From CAVRQM01 sp963723455 (lineage in GTDB: Bacteria > Pseudomonadota > Alphaproteobacteria > Acetobacterales > Acetobacteraceae), in contig CAVRQM010000001.1 of NCBI GenBank assembly GCA_963723455.1, forward strand, positions 1,815,956 through 1,879,955: a DNA stretch of 64,000 bases. Direction: 5' to 3'. Below, piece after piece: positions 28,030 to 36,595 of this stretch; position 1 is the first letter of the stretch, and each line of letters starts with the position of its first letter. Both the position numbers and the translations under genes were made by a program. Under the pieces are notes generated by a model that did not search any database, had not been told where the DNA came from, and saw only the letters and a list, made by a program, of their open reading frames with translations.

Positions 28030-29306
28030 TCGCCCGGCTGTACGCGGGCGCCGCCACGCTCGCCGCCCCGGCGCTGCGGCTGATGCTGCGCCGGCGCCTG
28101 CGCGCCGGGCGGGAGATCGCGACACGGCTGCGCGAACGCTGGGGCGAGGACGGCAGCCCGCGGCCGGACGGGCGGCTGCTGTGGTTGCACGCGGCCAGCG
28201 TCGGCGAGGCGGTCTCGGTGCTGCCGGTGCTGCCGGTGCTGGCGCAGCAGGCGCCGGAGCTGACGGTGCTGCTGACCACCGGCACGGTGACCTCGGCCGA
28301 GCTGCTGGCCCGCCGCCTGCCCGAGCTGGGGCTGGAGCGGCGCGTGCTGCACCGTTTCGTACCGCTGGACGTGCCCGCCTGGGCGGCGCGGTTCCTGGCG
28401 CATTGGCGGCCCGACGCCGCGGGCTTCGTCGAGTTGGAGATCTGGCCCAACCTGATCGCCGCCTGTGCGGCGCGCGCGGTGCCGATGGTGTTGCTGAACG
28501 CGCGGCTGTCGGCGCGCAGCCACGCGCGCTGGCGCCGCGCCGGGCGCTTCGGCCGGGCGCAGTTCGCCGCCTTCGCGCGCGTCCTGGCGCAATCGCCGGC
28601 GGACGCGCAGCGCCTGGCCGCGCTGGGCGCGCGCCACGTCACCGCGCCGGGCAACCTGAAGTTCGCCGCCGCCGCGCTGCCGGCCGATCCCGCCGAGGTC
28701 GAGCGGCTGCGCGCCGCGTTGGCGGGCCGCCCGGTCTGGCTCGCCGCCAGCACCCACCCGGGCGAGGAGGCCCTGCTGCTGGCCGCGCATGACCGGCTGG
28801 CGGCGACGCATGACCGCCTGCTGACCGTCTTTGCCCCGCGCCATCCCGGACGCGGGCCGGAGGTCGCCCGTCTGGCCGGGTCGCGCGCGGTGACCCGCCG
28901 GGCCGCCGGCGACGGGCCGCCGGCCGGCTCCGGCATCTGGGTCGCCGACACGCTGGGCGAGCTTGGCCTGCTGTACCGGGTCGCCGGGCTGGCCTTCATC
29001 GGCGGCAGCCTGGTGGCGCATGGCGGACAGAACCCGCTGGAGGCCTCGCGCCTTGGCTGCGCCGTCGCCACCGGCCCGCACACCGGCAATTTCTCCGAGA
29101 TCGTCGCGACGCTGCGCGATGCCGGCGCGCTGGCGCAGGTCGCCGACGCGGCGGCGCTGGCCGGCTGGCTGGACAAGATGCTGCGCGACCCGGCGGCGCG
29201 GGTGGCGATGGGCGATGCCGGCATCGCCGCCTCGCGACGCCACGCCGACCTGCCGCGCCAGGTCGCCGCGGCGCTGCTGGCGCTGCTGGCGGCGCGGCGC
29301 GGCTGA
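28026..29306 (+). CDS. waaA: Kdo transferase
   Basis: Transfers 3-deoxy-D-manno-octulosonate to lipid IVA. The 426-residue GT30 protein has an N-terminal membrane anchor, LWLHAASVGEA near residue 55, FVELEIWPNLI, LLNARLSARS, and in the C-terminal half GGSLVAHGGQNPLEASR, which binds CMP-Kdo. Start is GTG 28026, overlapping the upstream stop as GTGA, and its end overlaps lpxK as TGATG. The length is normal. The order DUF374-waaA-lpxK-lpxL is the classic alphaproteobacterial arrangement. Confidence 0.93.
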   Translation: MIARLYAGAATLAAPALRLMLRRRLRAGREIATRLRERWGEDGSPRPDGRLLWLHAASVGEAVSVLPVLPVLAQQAPELTVLLTTGTVTSAELLARRLPELGLERRVLHRFVPLDVPAWAARFLAHWRPDAAGFVELEIWPNLIAACAARAVPMVLLNARLSARSHARWRRAGRFGRAQFAAFARVLAQSPADAQRLAALGARHVTAPGNLKFAAAALPADPAEVERLRAALAGRPVWLAASTHPGEEALLLAAHDRLAATHDRLLTVFAPRHPGRGPEVARLAGSRAVTRRAAGDGPPAGSGIWVADTLGELGLLYRVAGLAFIGGSLVAHGGQNPLEASRLGCAVATGPHTGNFSEIVATLRDAGALAQVADAAALAGWLDKMLRDPAARVAMGDAGIAASRRHADLPRQVAAALLALLAARRG

Positions 29307-30265
29307 TGCGGCCGCCCGGATTCTGGTACGGGGACGGCCCGTGGCCGCGCCTGCTGGCGCCGGCTGGCGCGGTCTATGCGGCGGCGACCGCGTACCGGCT
29401 GCGCCGGCCGGGCCTGCGCGTCGGCGTGCCGGTGATCTGCTGCGGCGGGGTCACCGCGGGCGGGGCCGGCAAGACGCCGCTGGCGCTGGATCTGGGGGCG
29501 CGGCTGCTGCAGCGCGGGGCCGCGCTGGCGTTCCTGACGCGCGGCTATGGCGGGACCGCGCGCGGCGTGCTGCGGGTCGATCCGGCGGCGCATGACGCCG
29601 CACTGGTCGGCGACGAGGCGCTGCTGCTGGCCGGGCTGGCGCCGACCTTCGTCGGACGCGACCGCGCCGCAGCCGCGCGTGCGGCGCTGGCAGCCGGGGC
29701 GCAGGTGCTGGCGATGGATGACGGGTTGCAGAACCCGGACCTGGCGCAGACCTGTCCGCTGCTGGTGATCGACGGCGCGGCGGGATTCGGCAACGGGCGG
29801 GTGATCCCGGCCGGGCCGCTGCGTGAGCCGGTCGCCACCGCCGCCGCGCGCTGCCGCGCCGCGGTGCTGATCGGCCAGGACGCGACCGGGGCGGTGGCGC
29901 GCCTGCCGCCGGGCCTGCCGGTGCTGCGCGCGCGGCTGCAGGCCGAGCCGGCGGCGGATTTGCGCGGTGCCCGGACCGTCGGCTTCGCCGGCATCGCGCG
30001 GCCGGAAAAGTTCTTCGCCACGCTGCGCGAGACCGGCGCCGATGTGCTGGCCTGCCGCGCCTTTGCCGACCACCACCGCTTCACCGCCGCCGAACTGACG
30101 GCGCTGGCCCGCGAGGCGGCGGACAGCGGCGCCCGGCTGGTCACCACCGAGAAGGACGCAATGCGGCTGCCGGCCGATGTGCGCGCGCAGATCCGCGTGT
30201 TGCGCGTGCGCCTGGCCTGGGACGTCCCCGAGCAGGTGGAACGGCTGCTGGACGCGGCCGGGTGA
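29306..30265 (+). CDS. lpxK: Tetraacyldisaccharide 4'-kinase
   Basis: Phosphorylates the 4' position of the lipid A disaccharide at the inner membrane. 319 residues with the P-loop in GGVTAGGAGKTPLALDL, followed by LTRGYGG, VGDEALLLA and MDDGLQNPDL, all LpxK landmarks. The N-terminus (PPGFWYGDGPWPRLL) is the usual membrane-facing segment. ATG overlaps the waaA stop; the end overlaps lpxL as GTGA. Complete and intact. Confidence 0.95.
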   Translation: MRPPGFWYGDGPWPRLLAPAGAVYAAATAYRLRRPGLRVGVPVICCGGVTAGGAGKTPLALDLGARLLQRGAALAFLTRGYGGTARGVLRVDPAAHDAALVGDEALLLAGLAPTFVGRDRAAAARAALAAGAQVLAMDDGLQNPDLAQTCPLLVIDGAAGFGNGRVIPAGPLREPVATAAARCRAAVLIGQDATGAVARLPPGLPVLRARLQAEPAADLRGARTVGFAGIARPEKFFATLRETGADVLACRAFADHHRFTAAELTALAREAADSGARLVTTEKDAMRLPADVRAQIRVLRVRLAWDVPEQVERLLDAAG

Positions 30266-31152
30266 CCCGTCGCGACCTGGCCTGGCGCGCCGAGGCGGTG
30301 CTGTTGCGCGGCGTGCTGGCGCTGCTGCGGCGCCTGGGGCCGGTCGCCGCCTCGAACCTGGGCGGCTGGGTGGCGCGCTCGATCGGCCCGCTGCTGCCGG
30401 TGTCGCGCGTGGCGCACGCCAATCTGCGTCGCGCCCTGCCCGACCTGGACGCGGCGGCGCGGCGGCGGACGGTGCGCGGGGTCTGGGACAATCTGGGCCG
30501 CACCGTGGCCGAGCTGCCGCATCTCGCCAGCCTGCGGCCGACCGCGGGCGGGCCGGGCTGGGTCCTGGAGGGGGCGGCGACGGTGCGCGCGCTGGCGCAG
30601 GCGCCCGGCCCGGCGATCCTGGTGTCCGGGCATCTCGGCAACTGGGAGGTGCTGCCGCGCGCCGCGGCGCATGAGGGGATCGTCCTGGGCGCGTTCTACC
30701 GCGCCGCCACCAACCCGCATGTCGATGCGCTGCTGCAGACCTTGCGCCGCGCCGCCGCCGGCGCTGCCACGCCGCACTTCGCCAAGGGCGCGGCCGGCGC
30801 GCGCGCCGCATTCGCGCATCTGAAGGCGGGCGGGCGGCTGGCCATGCTGGTCGATCAGAAGATGAACGACGGCATTCAGGCGCGGCTGTTCGGCATGCCG
30901 GCGATGACCGCCCCGGCGATGGCCGCCCTGGCGCTGCGCTTCGGCTGCCCGCTGATCCCCGCCCATGTCGAGCGCATCGGCCCGGCGCGCTTCCGGCTGG
31001 TGTGCGAGCCGCCGCTGGCGCTGCCCGGCAGCGGCGACCGCAGCGCCGACATCGCCGCGCTGACGCAGGCGATCAACGACCGCCTGGAGGTTTGGATCCG
31101 CGCCCGCCCGGACCAGTGGCTGTGGCTGCACCGGCGCTGGCCGCCGCAATAG
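30262..31152 (+). CDS. lpxL: Lipid A acyltransferase, LpxL/HtrB family
   Basis: Adds a secondary acyl chain to Kdo2-lipid IVA. 296 residues with an N-terminal membrane helix, the catalytic H-x4-E in SGHLGNWEVLPRA near residue 120, and LVDQKMNDGI in the later half. GTG 30262 overlaps lpxK by four bases. It could be the LpxL or LpxM activity; only one such gene lies here. It closes the lipid A operon; the next gene is convergent. Confidence 0.88.
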   Translation: MTRRDLAWRAEAVLLRGVLALLRRLGPVAASNLGGWVARSIGPLLPVSRVAHANLRRALPDLDAAARRRTVRGVWDNLGRTVAELPHLASLRPTAGGPGWVLEGAATVRALAQAPGPAILVSGHLGNWEVLPRAAAHEGIVLGAFYRAATNPHVDALLQTLRRAAAGAATPHFAKGAAGARAAFAHLKAGGRLAMLVDQKMNDGIQARLFGMPAMTAPAMAALALRFGCPLIPAHVERIGPARFRLVCEPPLALPGSGDRSADIAALTQAINDRLEVWIRARPDQWLWLHRRWPPQ

Positions 31153-31190
31153 CGGGCCTGGTTCCCGACCCGCCTGGGGTCAGTGTGCGA

Positions 31191-32306
31191 TCAGTGGCCG
31201 CCCAGGGTCACCAGGTTGGCCATGAACGTCTCGGCGCAGGCGCGCCAGCTGAAGCGTTCGGCATGGGCACGGCAGGCGGCGCGGTCGGCATGCAGGGCGG
31301 CCAGCGCCGCGGCGCGCAGATCGGCGTCCAGCGCGCCCACGCCGGCCGCGGCCCCGGCCAGCACGTCGCGCGGCCCGGTGACCGGGAATGCGGCGACCGG
31401 GGTGCCGCTGGCCAGCGCCTCCAGCAGCACCAGGCCGAACGTGTCGGTGAGCGAGGGGAATACGAACACGTCCGCCGCCGCATAGGCGCGCGCCAGCGCC
31501 TCGCCGTAGCGCGCGCCGAGGAAATGCGCGGCCGGAAACGAGCGCCGCAGCACGTCCAGCTGCGGCCCCTCGCCCACGACCACGCGTGAGCCGGGCAGGT
31601 CCAGCGCCAGGAAGGCGGCGATGTTCTTCTCGACCGCCACCCGCCCGACATACAGGAAGACCGGGCGCTCCAGCCCGGCGAACGGGTCGGCCGCGCCGTC
31701 GGCCAGGCCCGGCCGGAACGCCGCCAGATCGACGCCGCGCGACCATGCCCGGATGTTGCGGAAACCGCGCGCGGCCAGTTCCTCGCGAAGGCTTTCGGTG
31801 GCCACCATGATGCCCTGGCCGGCGCCGTGGAAGCGGCGCAGCCACGCGTACAGCGGTCCGGTCGGCAGCCCGGTGCGCGCCTGCACGTATTCCGGGAAGC
31901 GGGTGTGGAACGCGGTGGTGAAGGCGCAGCCGCGCCTGACCGCCCAGCCGCGGGCGGCGCCCCCGAGCGGGCCTTCGGTGGCGATGTGCAGCGCGTCCGG
32001 CGCGAACGCCTCGATCATGCGCGTCAAGCGGCGGCGCGGCGCCAGCGACAGGCGGATGTCCGGGTAGGTCGGCAGCGGCACGGTGCGGAAGCGGTCGGGG
32101 CCGATGATCTCGACATGGTGGCCCATCGCCGCGAGTTCGGCGGCTACCGTCTGCAAGGTGCGGACGACGCCGTTGACTTGCGGCAGCCAGGCATCCGAGA
32201 CGATCAGCACGCGCGACGACAGCGGCCCCGCACGCAGCAGGCGAACGGGCGCCTCCGGATCGGTCAGCCGCGGCGCGGAGGCGACGGCAGCGGCGTCCTG
32301 CGGCAA
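31191..32306 (-). CDS. agt: GT4 glycosyltransferase, Agt-like (diacylglycerol glycosyltransferase)
   Basis: A 371-residue GT-B glycosyltransferase. Acceptor half: LIVSDAWLPQVNGVVRTLQ and FTTAFHTRFPEYV; donor half: FLYVGRVAVEKN, GEGPQ and SLTDTFGLVLLEALASGTPV (E-x7-E). This is the family that lies next to plcP in alphaproteobacteria and makes glycosyl-diacylglycerols in place of phospholipids during phosphate starvation. Start is uncertain: TTG 32306 lies 12 bp behind plcP, but about 30 N-terminal residues look unconserved. The cotranscription with plcP supports the lipid role; LPS-core sugar transfer is the alternative. Confidence 0.7.
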   Translation of the reverse strand: MPQDAAAVASAPRLTDPEAPVRLLRAGPLSSRVLIVSDAWLPQVNGVVRTLQTVAAELAAMGHHVEIIGPDRFRTVPLPTYPDIRLSLAPRRRLTRMIEAFAPDALHIATEGPLGGAARGWAVRRGCAFTTAFHTRFPEYVQARTGLPTGPLYAWLRRFHGAGQGIMVATESLREELAARGFRNIRAWSRGVDLAAFRPGLADGAADPFAGLERPVFLYVGRVAVEKNIAAFLALDLPGSRVVVGEGPQLDVLRRSFPAAHFLGARYGEALARAYAAADVFVFPSLTDTFGLVLLEALASGTPVAAFPVTGPRDVLAGAAAGVGALDADLRAAALAALHADRAACRAHAERFSWRACAETFMANLVTLGGH

Positions 32307-32318
32307 TCCCGGCTTCTC

Positions 32319-33188
32319 TCAGCCCATCGCGGCGGCGGCCGGCACGCCCGCCGGGCGCGGAGTGTGGAACGACAGCCGGTTGATGGCGGCCCAGTCGAGC
32401 AGCTCCAGCCGCCCGTCCTCGTGTTCGACCAGCGCGGTGCAGCTTTCGACCCAGTCGCCGTCGTTCAGGTACAGCACGCCGCCGACCTCGCGCATTTCGG
32501 CGTGGTGGATGTGGCCGCACACCACGCCGTCCAGCCCGCGCCGGCGCGCCTCGCCCGCGAGCGCGGTCTCGAACCGGTCGATCGCCTTGACCGCCTCCTT
32601 GACCTGCCGCTTCAGCCAGGCGGAGAGCGACCAGTACGGATAGCCCAGCCGGCGGCGCACCGCGTTGAACCAGGTGTTGACCATCAGCGCCGCGGTATAG
32701 GCCCAGTCGCCGAGCAGGGCCAGGAACCTGGCGTAGCGCACCACGCTGTCGAACTCGTCGCCGTGCATCACCAGCAGCCGGCGGCCGTCCGCCGTCTGGT
32801 GCACCGCATCGGCGACCAGGCGGATGCCGGCGATCTCCAGCCCCAGCGGCAGCCAGCCGCGGAACAGCTCGTCATGGTTGCCGGGGATATAGACCACGTC
32901 GGTCCCGTTGCGGGCATGGCGCAGGATCAGCCGCAGCACCTCGTCATGCATCGCGTCCCAGTACCACGACTTGCGCAGCCGCCAGCCGTCGATGATGTCG
33001 CCCACCAGGTACAGCCGGTCGCAGCTGACGCGGGCGAGGAAGTCGGCCAGGAAATCGCTGCGGCAGCCGCGCGTGCCCAGGTGCGTGTCGGAAATGAACA
33101 CCGCACGGTAATGCCGTTCGGCGCGTCGCGGGTGCGTCATGTAGGGGTGCGGCCCCAGTGGTGGAGACGATAAGACGGGAGCGTTCAT
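32319..33188 (-). CDS. plcP: PlcP-like metallophosphoesterase (LpxH-related)
   Basis: A 289-residue calcineurin-fold enzyme. Metal ligands: FISDTHLGTRGC, LVGDIIDGW, PGNHDELFR, MHGDEFD and VCGHIHHAEMREV. Databases usually call this group UDP-2,3-diacylglucosamine diphosphatase, but SWYWDAMHDEV and the paired GT4 gene match the PlcP phospholipases C that degrade phosphatidylcholine to diacylglycerol under phosphate limitation in rhizobia and marine alphaproteobacteria. Inferred function: release of diacylglycerol from phospholipid. Start ATG 33188 (or 33140). A PHO-box-like repeat lies 180 bp upstream. Confidence 0.65.
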   Translation of the reverse strand: MNAPVLSSPPLGPHPYMTHPRRAERHYRAVFISDTHLGTRGCRSDFLADFLARVSCDRLYLVGDIIDGWRLRKSWYWDAMHDEVLRLILRHARNGTDVVYIPGNHDELFRGWLPLGLEIAGIRLVADAVHQTADGRRLLVMHGDEFDSVVRYARFLALLGDWAYTAALMVNTWFNAVRRRLGYPYWSLSAWLKRQVKEAVKAIDRFETALAGEARRRGLDGVVCGHIHHAEMREVGGVLYLNDGDWVESCTALVEHEDGRLELLDWAAINRLSFHTPRPAGVPAAAAMG

Positions 33189-33364
33189 GCGACCGGCCGT
33201 TCGTTGTATATCAGGCTGCAACAGTCGATCCCGGGCTCCGAGCCGCCCAAGCGTCGAGCCAGTGGCCGGGTCTCCGGGCGCAGCACATACGGTCTCCGCC
33301 GCGTCGCGCATATTAAGATTGCGCGACATCCTGCCGCGCCATCCCGTTGAATAACATCATCCGG

Positions 33365-33393
33365 GTGACGCGCAAGTGTCATCCGCTTGACAT
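33365..33393 (+). promoter_or_regulatory. PHO-box-like repeats between plcP and the lipid kinase
   Basis: Three units at 11-bp spacing: GTGACGC (33365), GTGTCAT (33376) and TTGACAT (33387). The last two form GTGTCATCCGCTTGACAT, matching CTGTCAT-N4-CTGTCAT at 6 of 7 and 5 of 7 positions, in the same layout as the site before the porin. It points toward the lipid kinase; the divergent plcP gene may share it. The overlap with a TTGACA -35-like hexamer is noted. Binding is not shown. Confidence 0.5.
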
Positions 33394-33448
33394 ATGATGC
33401 GGCGCACTCTGTCCGGTCAACAGCGATCGGCCCGAGTTCGCCGCGTTC

Positions 33449-34323
33449 ATGCTCATCGTGTTCAACCCTGCCGCCGGGGCCCGCCGCGCCGACTTGCTGT
33501 GGCGGGTGCTCGACGTGATGGCGACAAGCGGCGTGCGCGTCGAGATGATCGAGACGCGCCGCGCCGGCCACGCCGCCGAGCTGGCGCGCGAGGCTGCCCT
33601 GGCGGGACGCCGGCTGGTGGTTGCGGCGGGGGGCGACGGCACGATCGCCGAGGTGGCGTGCGGCCTGCTGGGGTCGGGCAGCATCCTGGGGGTGATCCCG
33701 CTGGGCACCGCGAACGTGCTGGCGCACGAGCTGGCGCTGCCGTTCGCGCCGCGCGCGGTGGCCGCGGCGCTGGCGTTCGGGCGCACCCGGCGGCTGTGGC
33801 CGGGCCTGGTGCGCGGCGCGCCGGGCGTCGCCGGCGAGCCGAGGCTGTTCGTGCAGATGCTCGGCGCCGGCTTCGACGCGCAGGTGGTGCACCGCATGCC
33901 GGGCCGCTGAAGCGCGCGATGGGCCGCAATGCCTATGTGGTCCAGGGCCTGCGCGAGCTGTCGCGCTACCGCTTCGCGCCGATCCGCCTGCTGGTCGATG
34001 GCTGCGCGATGGAGGTGGGCAGCGTGATCGTGACCAAGGGGCAATATTACGGCGGCGCGTTCCAGCTCGCTCCCGGCGCCTCGCCCGGCCAGCGCGGCTT
34101 CACCGTGGCGCTGTTCGACCGCTCCGGGCCGCTCTCGGCGATGCTGTACGGGGCGGCGCTGCCGCTGGACCTGCTGCCGCGGATGCCGGGGCTGCGGCTG
34201 CTGCGCGCCGCCGAAATCGTCATCGCCACCGATCATGTCCCGGCGCAGACCGACGGCGACCCGGCTGGGCGCGCGCCGCTGACGGTGACCGAGTTGCGCC
34301 GCATCCGATCGACGTGGTGGTAG
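33449..34323 (+). CDS. Diacylglycerol kinase-family lipid kinase (one frameshift)
   Basis: Phosphorylates diacylglycerol or a related lipid. First frame: FNPAAGARRADLL, VVAAGGDGTIAEVACGLLGSG (the catalytic GGDGT) and GVIPLGTANVLAHELALP. The frame breaks near 33900 and resumes as PLKRAMGRNAYVVQGLRELSRYRF; two extra G (or one lost base) explain it. Repaired length about 290 residues, normal for the YegS/DgkB group. Divergent from plcP-agt; it could return diacylglycerol to phosphatidate and so balance that pair. No clear ribosome-binding site. Confidence 0.8.
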
Positions 34324-34371
34324 GATAACGGCGCGGTTGACGCCGCCCGGCCACCGCCGCATCACCCGGCC

Positions 34372-34740
34372 ATGCTGCTCGCCGCCTTCATCCTGCTGGG
34401 CGTCGCCATCCTGGCCGGGCTGGGGCTGGTGGCGCGGCTGACGGCCGTCGCCGCGCTGCGTTCGCAATGGCCGCAGGCGGCGCATGGGCTGGTCGGCGCG
34501 GCGGAATTCGTTGTCCTGCTGCTGGCGCTGCGCGGCCCGGCGCGCGGGGTGCGCGAGGGCGCCGGCTCGTTCGGGCTGTTCGCGGCCGGGTTCGTCGGCG
34601 TGGCGCTGCTGATCGCTTCAAGCATCGTGGTCGCCCAGCTGCGCCGCCGGCCGCCGCCGATGCTGGCGATCGCGCTGCACGCCACGCTGGCGGTCGGCGG
34701 CTACGTCATGCTGGCGGCCTATCTGTCGATGCCGAAGTGA
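34372..34740 (+). CDS. Small four-helix membrane protein
   Basis: A 122-residue protein with four hydrophobic segments (about 1-25, 38-53, 67-88 and 98-118) separated by basic loops. No motif is recognisable. It starts 48 bp behind the lipid kinase and may be on its transcript. Function unknown; an accessory membrane protein is the most that can be said. Confidence 0.65.
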   Translation: MLLAAFILLGVAILAGLGLVARLTAVAALRSQWPQAAHGLVGAAEFVVLLLALRGPARGVREGAGSFGLFAAGFVGVALLIASSIVVAQLRRRPPPMLAIALHATLAVGGYVMLAAYLSMPK

Positions 34741-34744
34741 GGCG

Positions 34745-34775
34745 ACAGGCTGCGGCGCGACGTGCCGCCGCCTGT
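34745..34775. terminator. Strong hairpin between convergent genes
   Basis: ACAGGC-T-GCGGC pairs with GCCGC-C-GCCTGT, an 11-bp stem with one mismatch and a 7-base loop, just after the small membrane protein and facing the sialidase-like gene. No T-run, but position and stability suit a bidirectional terminator. Confidence 0.6.
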
Positions 34776-34784
34776 CCGGTCCGG

Positions 34785-36452
34785 CTACTTCGCGGCGGTC
34801 ACCGTCGGCAGTGTCAGGGTGCGCAGGTAGATAGCGGTCGCGTTCGGGCCGGTGGCCTGGCCGAACACGGTGTAGATGGTCTGCCCGACCGGCTTCATCG
34901 ACATGTAGTCGCCAACGAACCGGCCCGAGCTGGTCAGCGGCGCGTTGTCGAAGTTGAACGACTTGGCGGTGAGCCGCTGTTCGCCGGCGGACCAGTCGGA
35001 ATTGCTCAGGCAGTTGTCCGGCGAGGTGATCGTGTTGCACGAGATCGCCCAGAAATCCGTGTTGTCGAAGGTCTGGCCGGGTGTCGCGTTGCGGAAGTCG
35101 TAGTAGGTCACGACCACGGTGCCGTCGGCGGCGACCGCGACGGTGGGGATCAGCGCCTGCTGGAACAGCGGGTTGGACGGGTTGCGCGGCGTCTGGTTGA
35201 TGCGCACCGGCGCGGTCCAGCTGAACCCGCCATCCGGCGACCAGGCGAACGCCACCTCATCGTCGCCGGTGAAACGGCTGTCTTCCCAAACCAGGTACGT
35301 GACGTTAAAGGTCGGATCGACGGCGATGGCGAACAGCACGTCGGCCGAGCGGATCGGCTGCAGCAGGTTGGGCGTTGTCGCCTTGTCGTTCACTTGGCCT
35401 TGCGCGTAGTCGGGGCGGCTCCAGGTCGCGCCGCGGTCGGTCGAGCGGACCGAACCGATGCGCGCCGGCTGGCCGGCGGTGTTGTCCTGCAGCTCGGTGA
35501 AGAAGTCGCGCAGGCTGCCGTCGGGTTCTGCAACGATCTGGTTGGCGATGGTCTGCGAGTTCGGCCCGGGATTCCAGATTATGGCTGGCAGCGACCACGA
35601 ATTGCCGCCATTGACGGTGCGCGAGAAGTAGCTCGGTCCGGTCACGAAATTCTTCGAGCGCGGCCTGGCGGTTCCGGCGGCGACCGCGCGAGCGTGGTCG
35701 AGGATCCTGTGCGCGATATCGGTGCCGTCCATGCCGCCGAGCTGCATGCCGTTCTGGTCGCCCGACCCGCCGCCCTCGTCGGCTACGCCGTGACCACCCG
35801 GGAACTGCGTCAGCCGGTCCCAGACGACATAGGCGAAGTTGGAATTGCCGGGATCGGCGGTGAGCGAGTTCTTGTCGTCCAGCGTGTTGGGGTCGAAATC
35901 GGCGATCAGCGTGGTCGGCTGTCCCCAGGTCCTGCCGCCATCCGTCGAGCGGCTGACGGTCTGGCCGCTGGCCGCTGCCAGCGCGTTCGGATTGGCCAAT
36001 TCCTTGACCACCAGCGCGAACTCGTAGGACGTGCCGTTCGGCGAGAACGAGACCCACGGGTCGGACGAGCGCGGCCATGGGCCGCCCTGGCACTCGGTCA
36101 CGCCGGGCGTGCTGCTCGGCGTGAAGCTGGTCCCGCCGTCGGTGCTGACATCGCCGCGCAGGCCGCGCGCGCCGCCGTTGTTCCAGCGGTCCTGCTGCAC
36201 AGCCATCAGCAGGTTCGAGGTGTCGGCGGGATTGATGGCCAGGTTGGGCTCGACCACGGTATTCGGGTAGTTGGTGCCCGGCTGGTTGGCCACCATGTCG
36301 CGCGTGCAGCGGGCGAAGATGCTGCGGCCGGTCACCTTGACCAGCGGTCCCAGCGTCTGCGCCTGCGCCGCCGTGCAGGCGAGCGCGAGGCCGAGTGCGC
36401 TGGCGCCGTACAGCGCCGATCGTCCGAGACCTCGGTTGCCGAAGGAAGCCAT
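34785..36452 (-). CDS. Secreted sialidase/BNR-repeat beta-propeller protein
   Basis: A 555-residue exported protein with signal peptide ending AAQAQ. It contains several Asp-box motifs (S-x-D-x-G-x-T-W type): STDGGTSF, STDGGRTWG, STDRGATWSRP and SPDGGFSWTAP, spaced as in six-bladed sialidase-like propellers. The conserved FRIP and nucleophile Tyr/Glu of true sialidases cannot be identified, so it is named by fold only. EPNLAINPADTSNLLMA and YDFRNAT are typical of the exo-alpha-sialidase-annotated relatives in soil bacteria. Stands alone. Confidence 0.75.
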   Translation of the reverse strand: MASFGNRGLGRSALYGASALGLALACTAAQAQTLGPLVKVTGRSIFARCTRDMVANQPGTNYPNTVVEPNLAINPADTSNLLMAVQQDRWNNGGARGLRGDVSTDGGTSFTPSSTPGVTECQGGPWPRSSDPWVSFSPNGTSYEFALVVKELANPNALAAASGQTVSRSTDGGRTWGQPTTLIADFDPNTLDDKNSLTADPGNSNFAYVVWDRLTQFPGGHGVADEGGGSGDQNGMQLGGMDGTDIAHRILDHARAVAAGTARPRSKNFVTGPSYFSRTVNGGNSWSLPAIIWNPGPNSQTIANQIVAEPDGSLRDFFTELQDNTAGQPARIGSVRSTDRGATWSRPDYAQGQVNDKATTPNLLQPIRSADVLFAIAVDPTFNVTYLVWEDSRFTGDDEVAFAWSPDGGFSWTAPVRINQTPRNPSNPLFQQALIPTVAVAADGTVVVTYYDFRNATPGQTFDNTDFWAISCNTITSPDNCLSNSDWSAGEQRLTAKSFNFDNAPLTSSGRFVGDYMSMKPVGQTIYTVFGQATGPNATAIYLRTLTLPTVTAAK

Positions 36453-36595
36453 GTGACTCTCCCTATCCGTTTTGGTTCAGGCCAATTCTGGCTCAGGGGC
36501 GGGATCATGGTGGCGGGCGGAGGCCGGACACAAGCGATGATTGTCGCGCTCACGGCATTGTCGGCGCAGCCGGATCGATCCAGGGGCGCGTCGGC

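Noticed and set aside
27743..30811. Long leftward open frame of about 1,000 codons across the lipid A operon
   Set aside because: Arginine/serine/proline-rich antisense translation; waaA, lpxK and lpxL on the plus strand explain the region.
32319..33188. LpxH as name for the metallophosphoesterase
   Set aside because: Its sequence details and glycosyltransferase partner fit PlcP better; LpxH remains the alternative. Left with moderate confidence.
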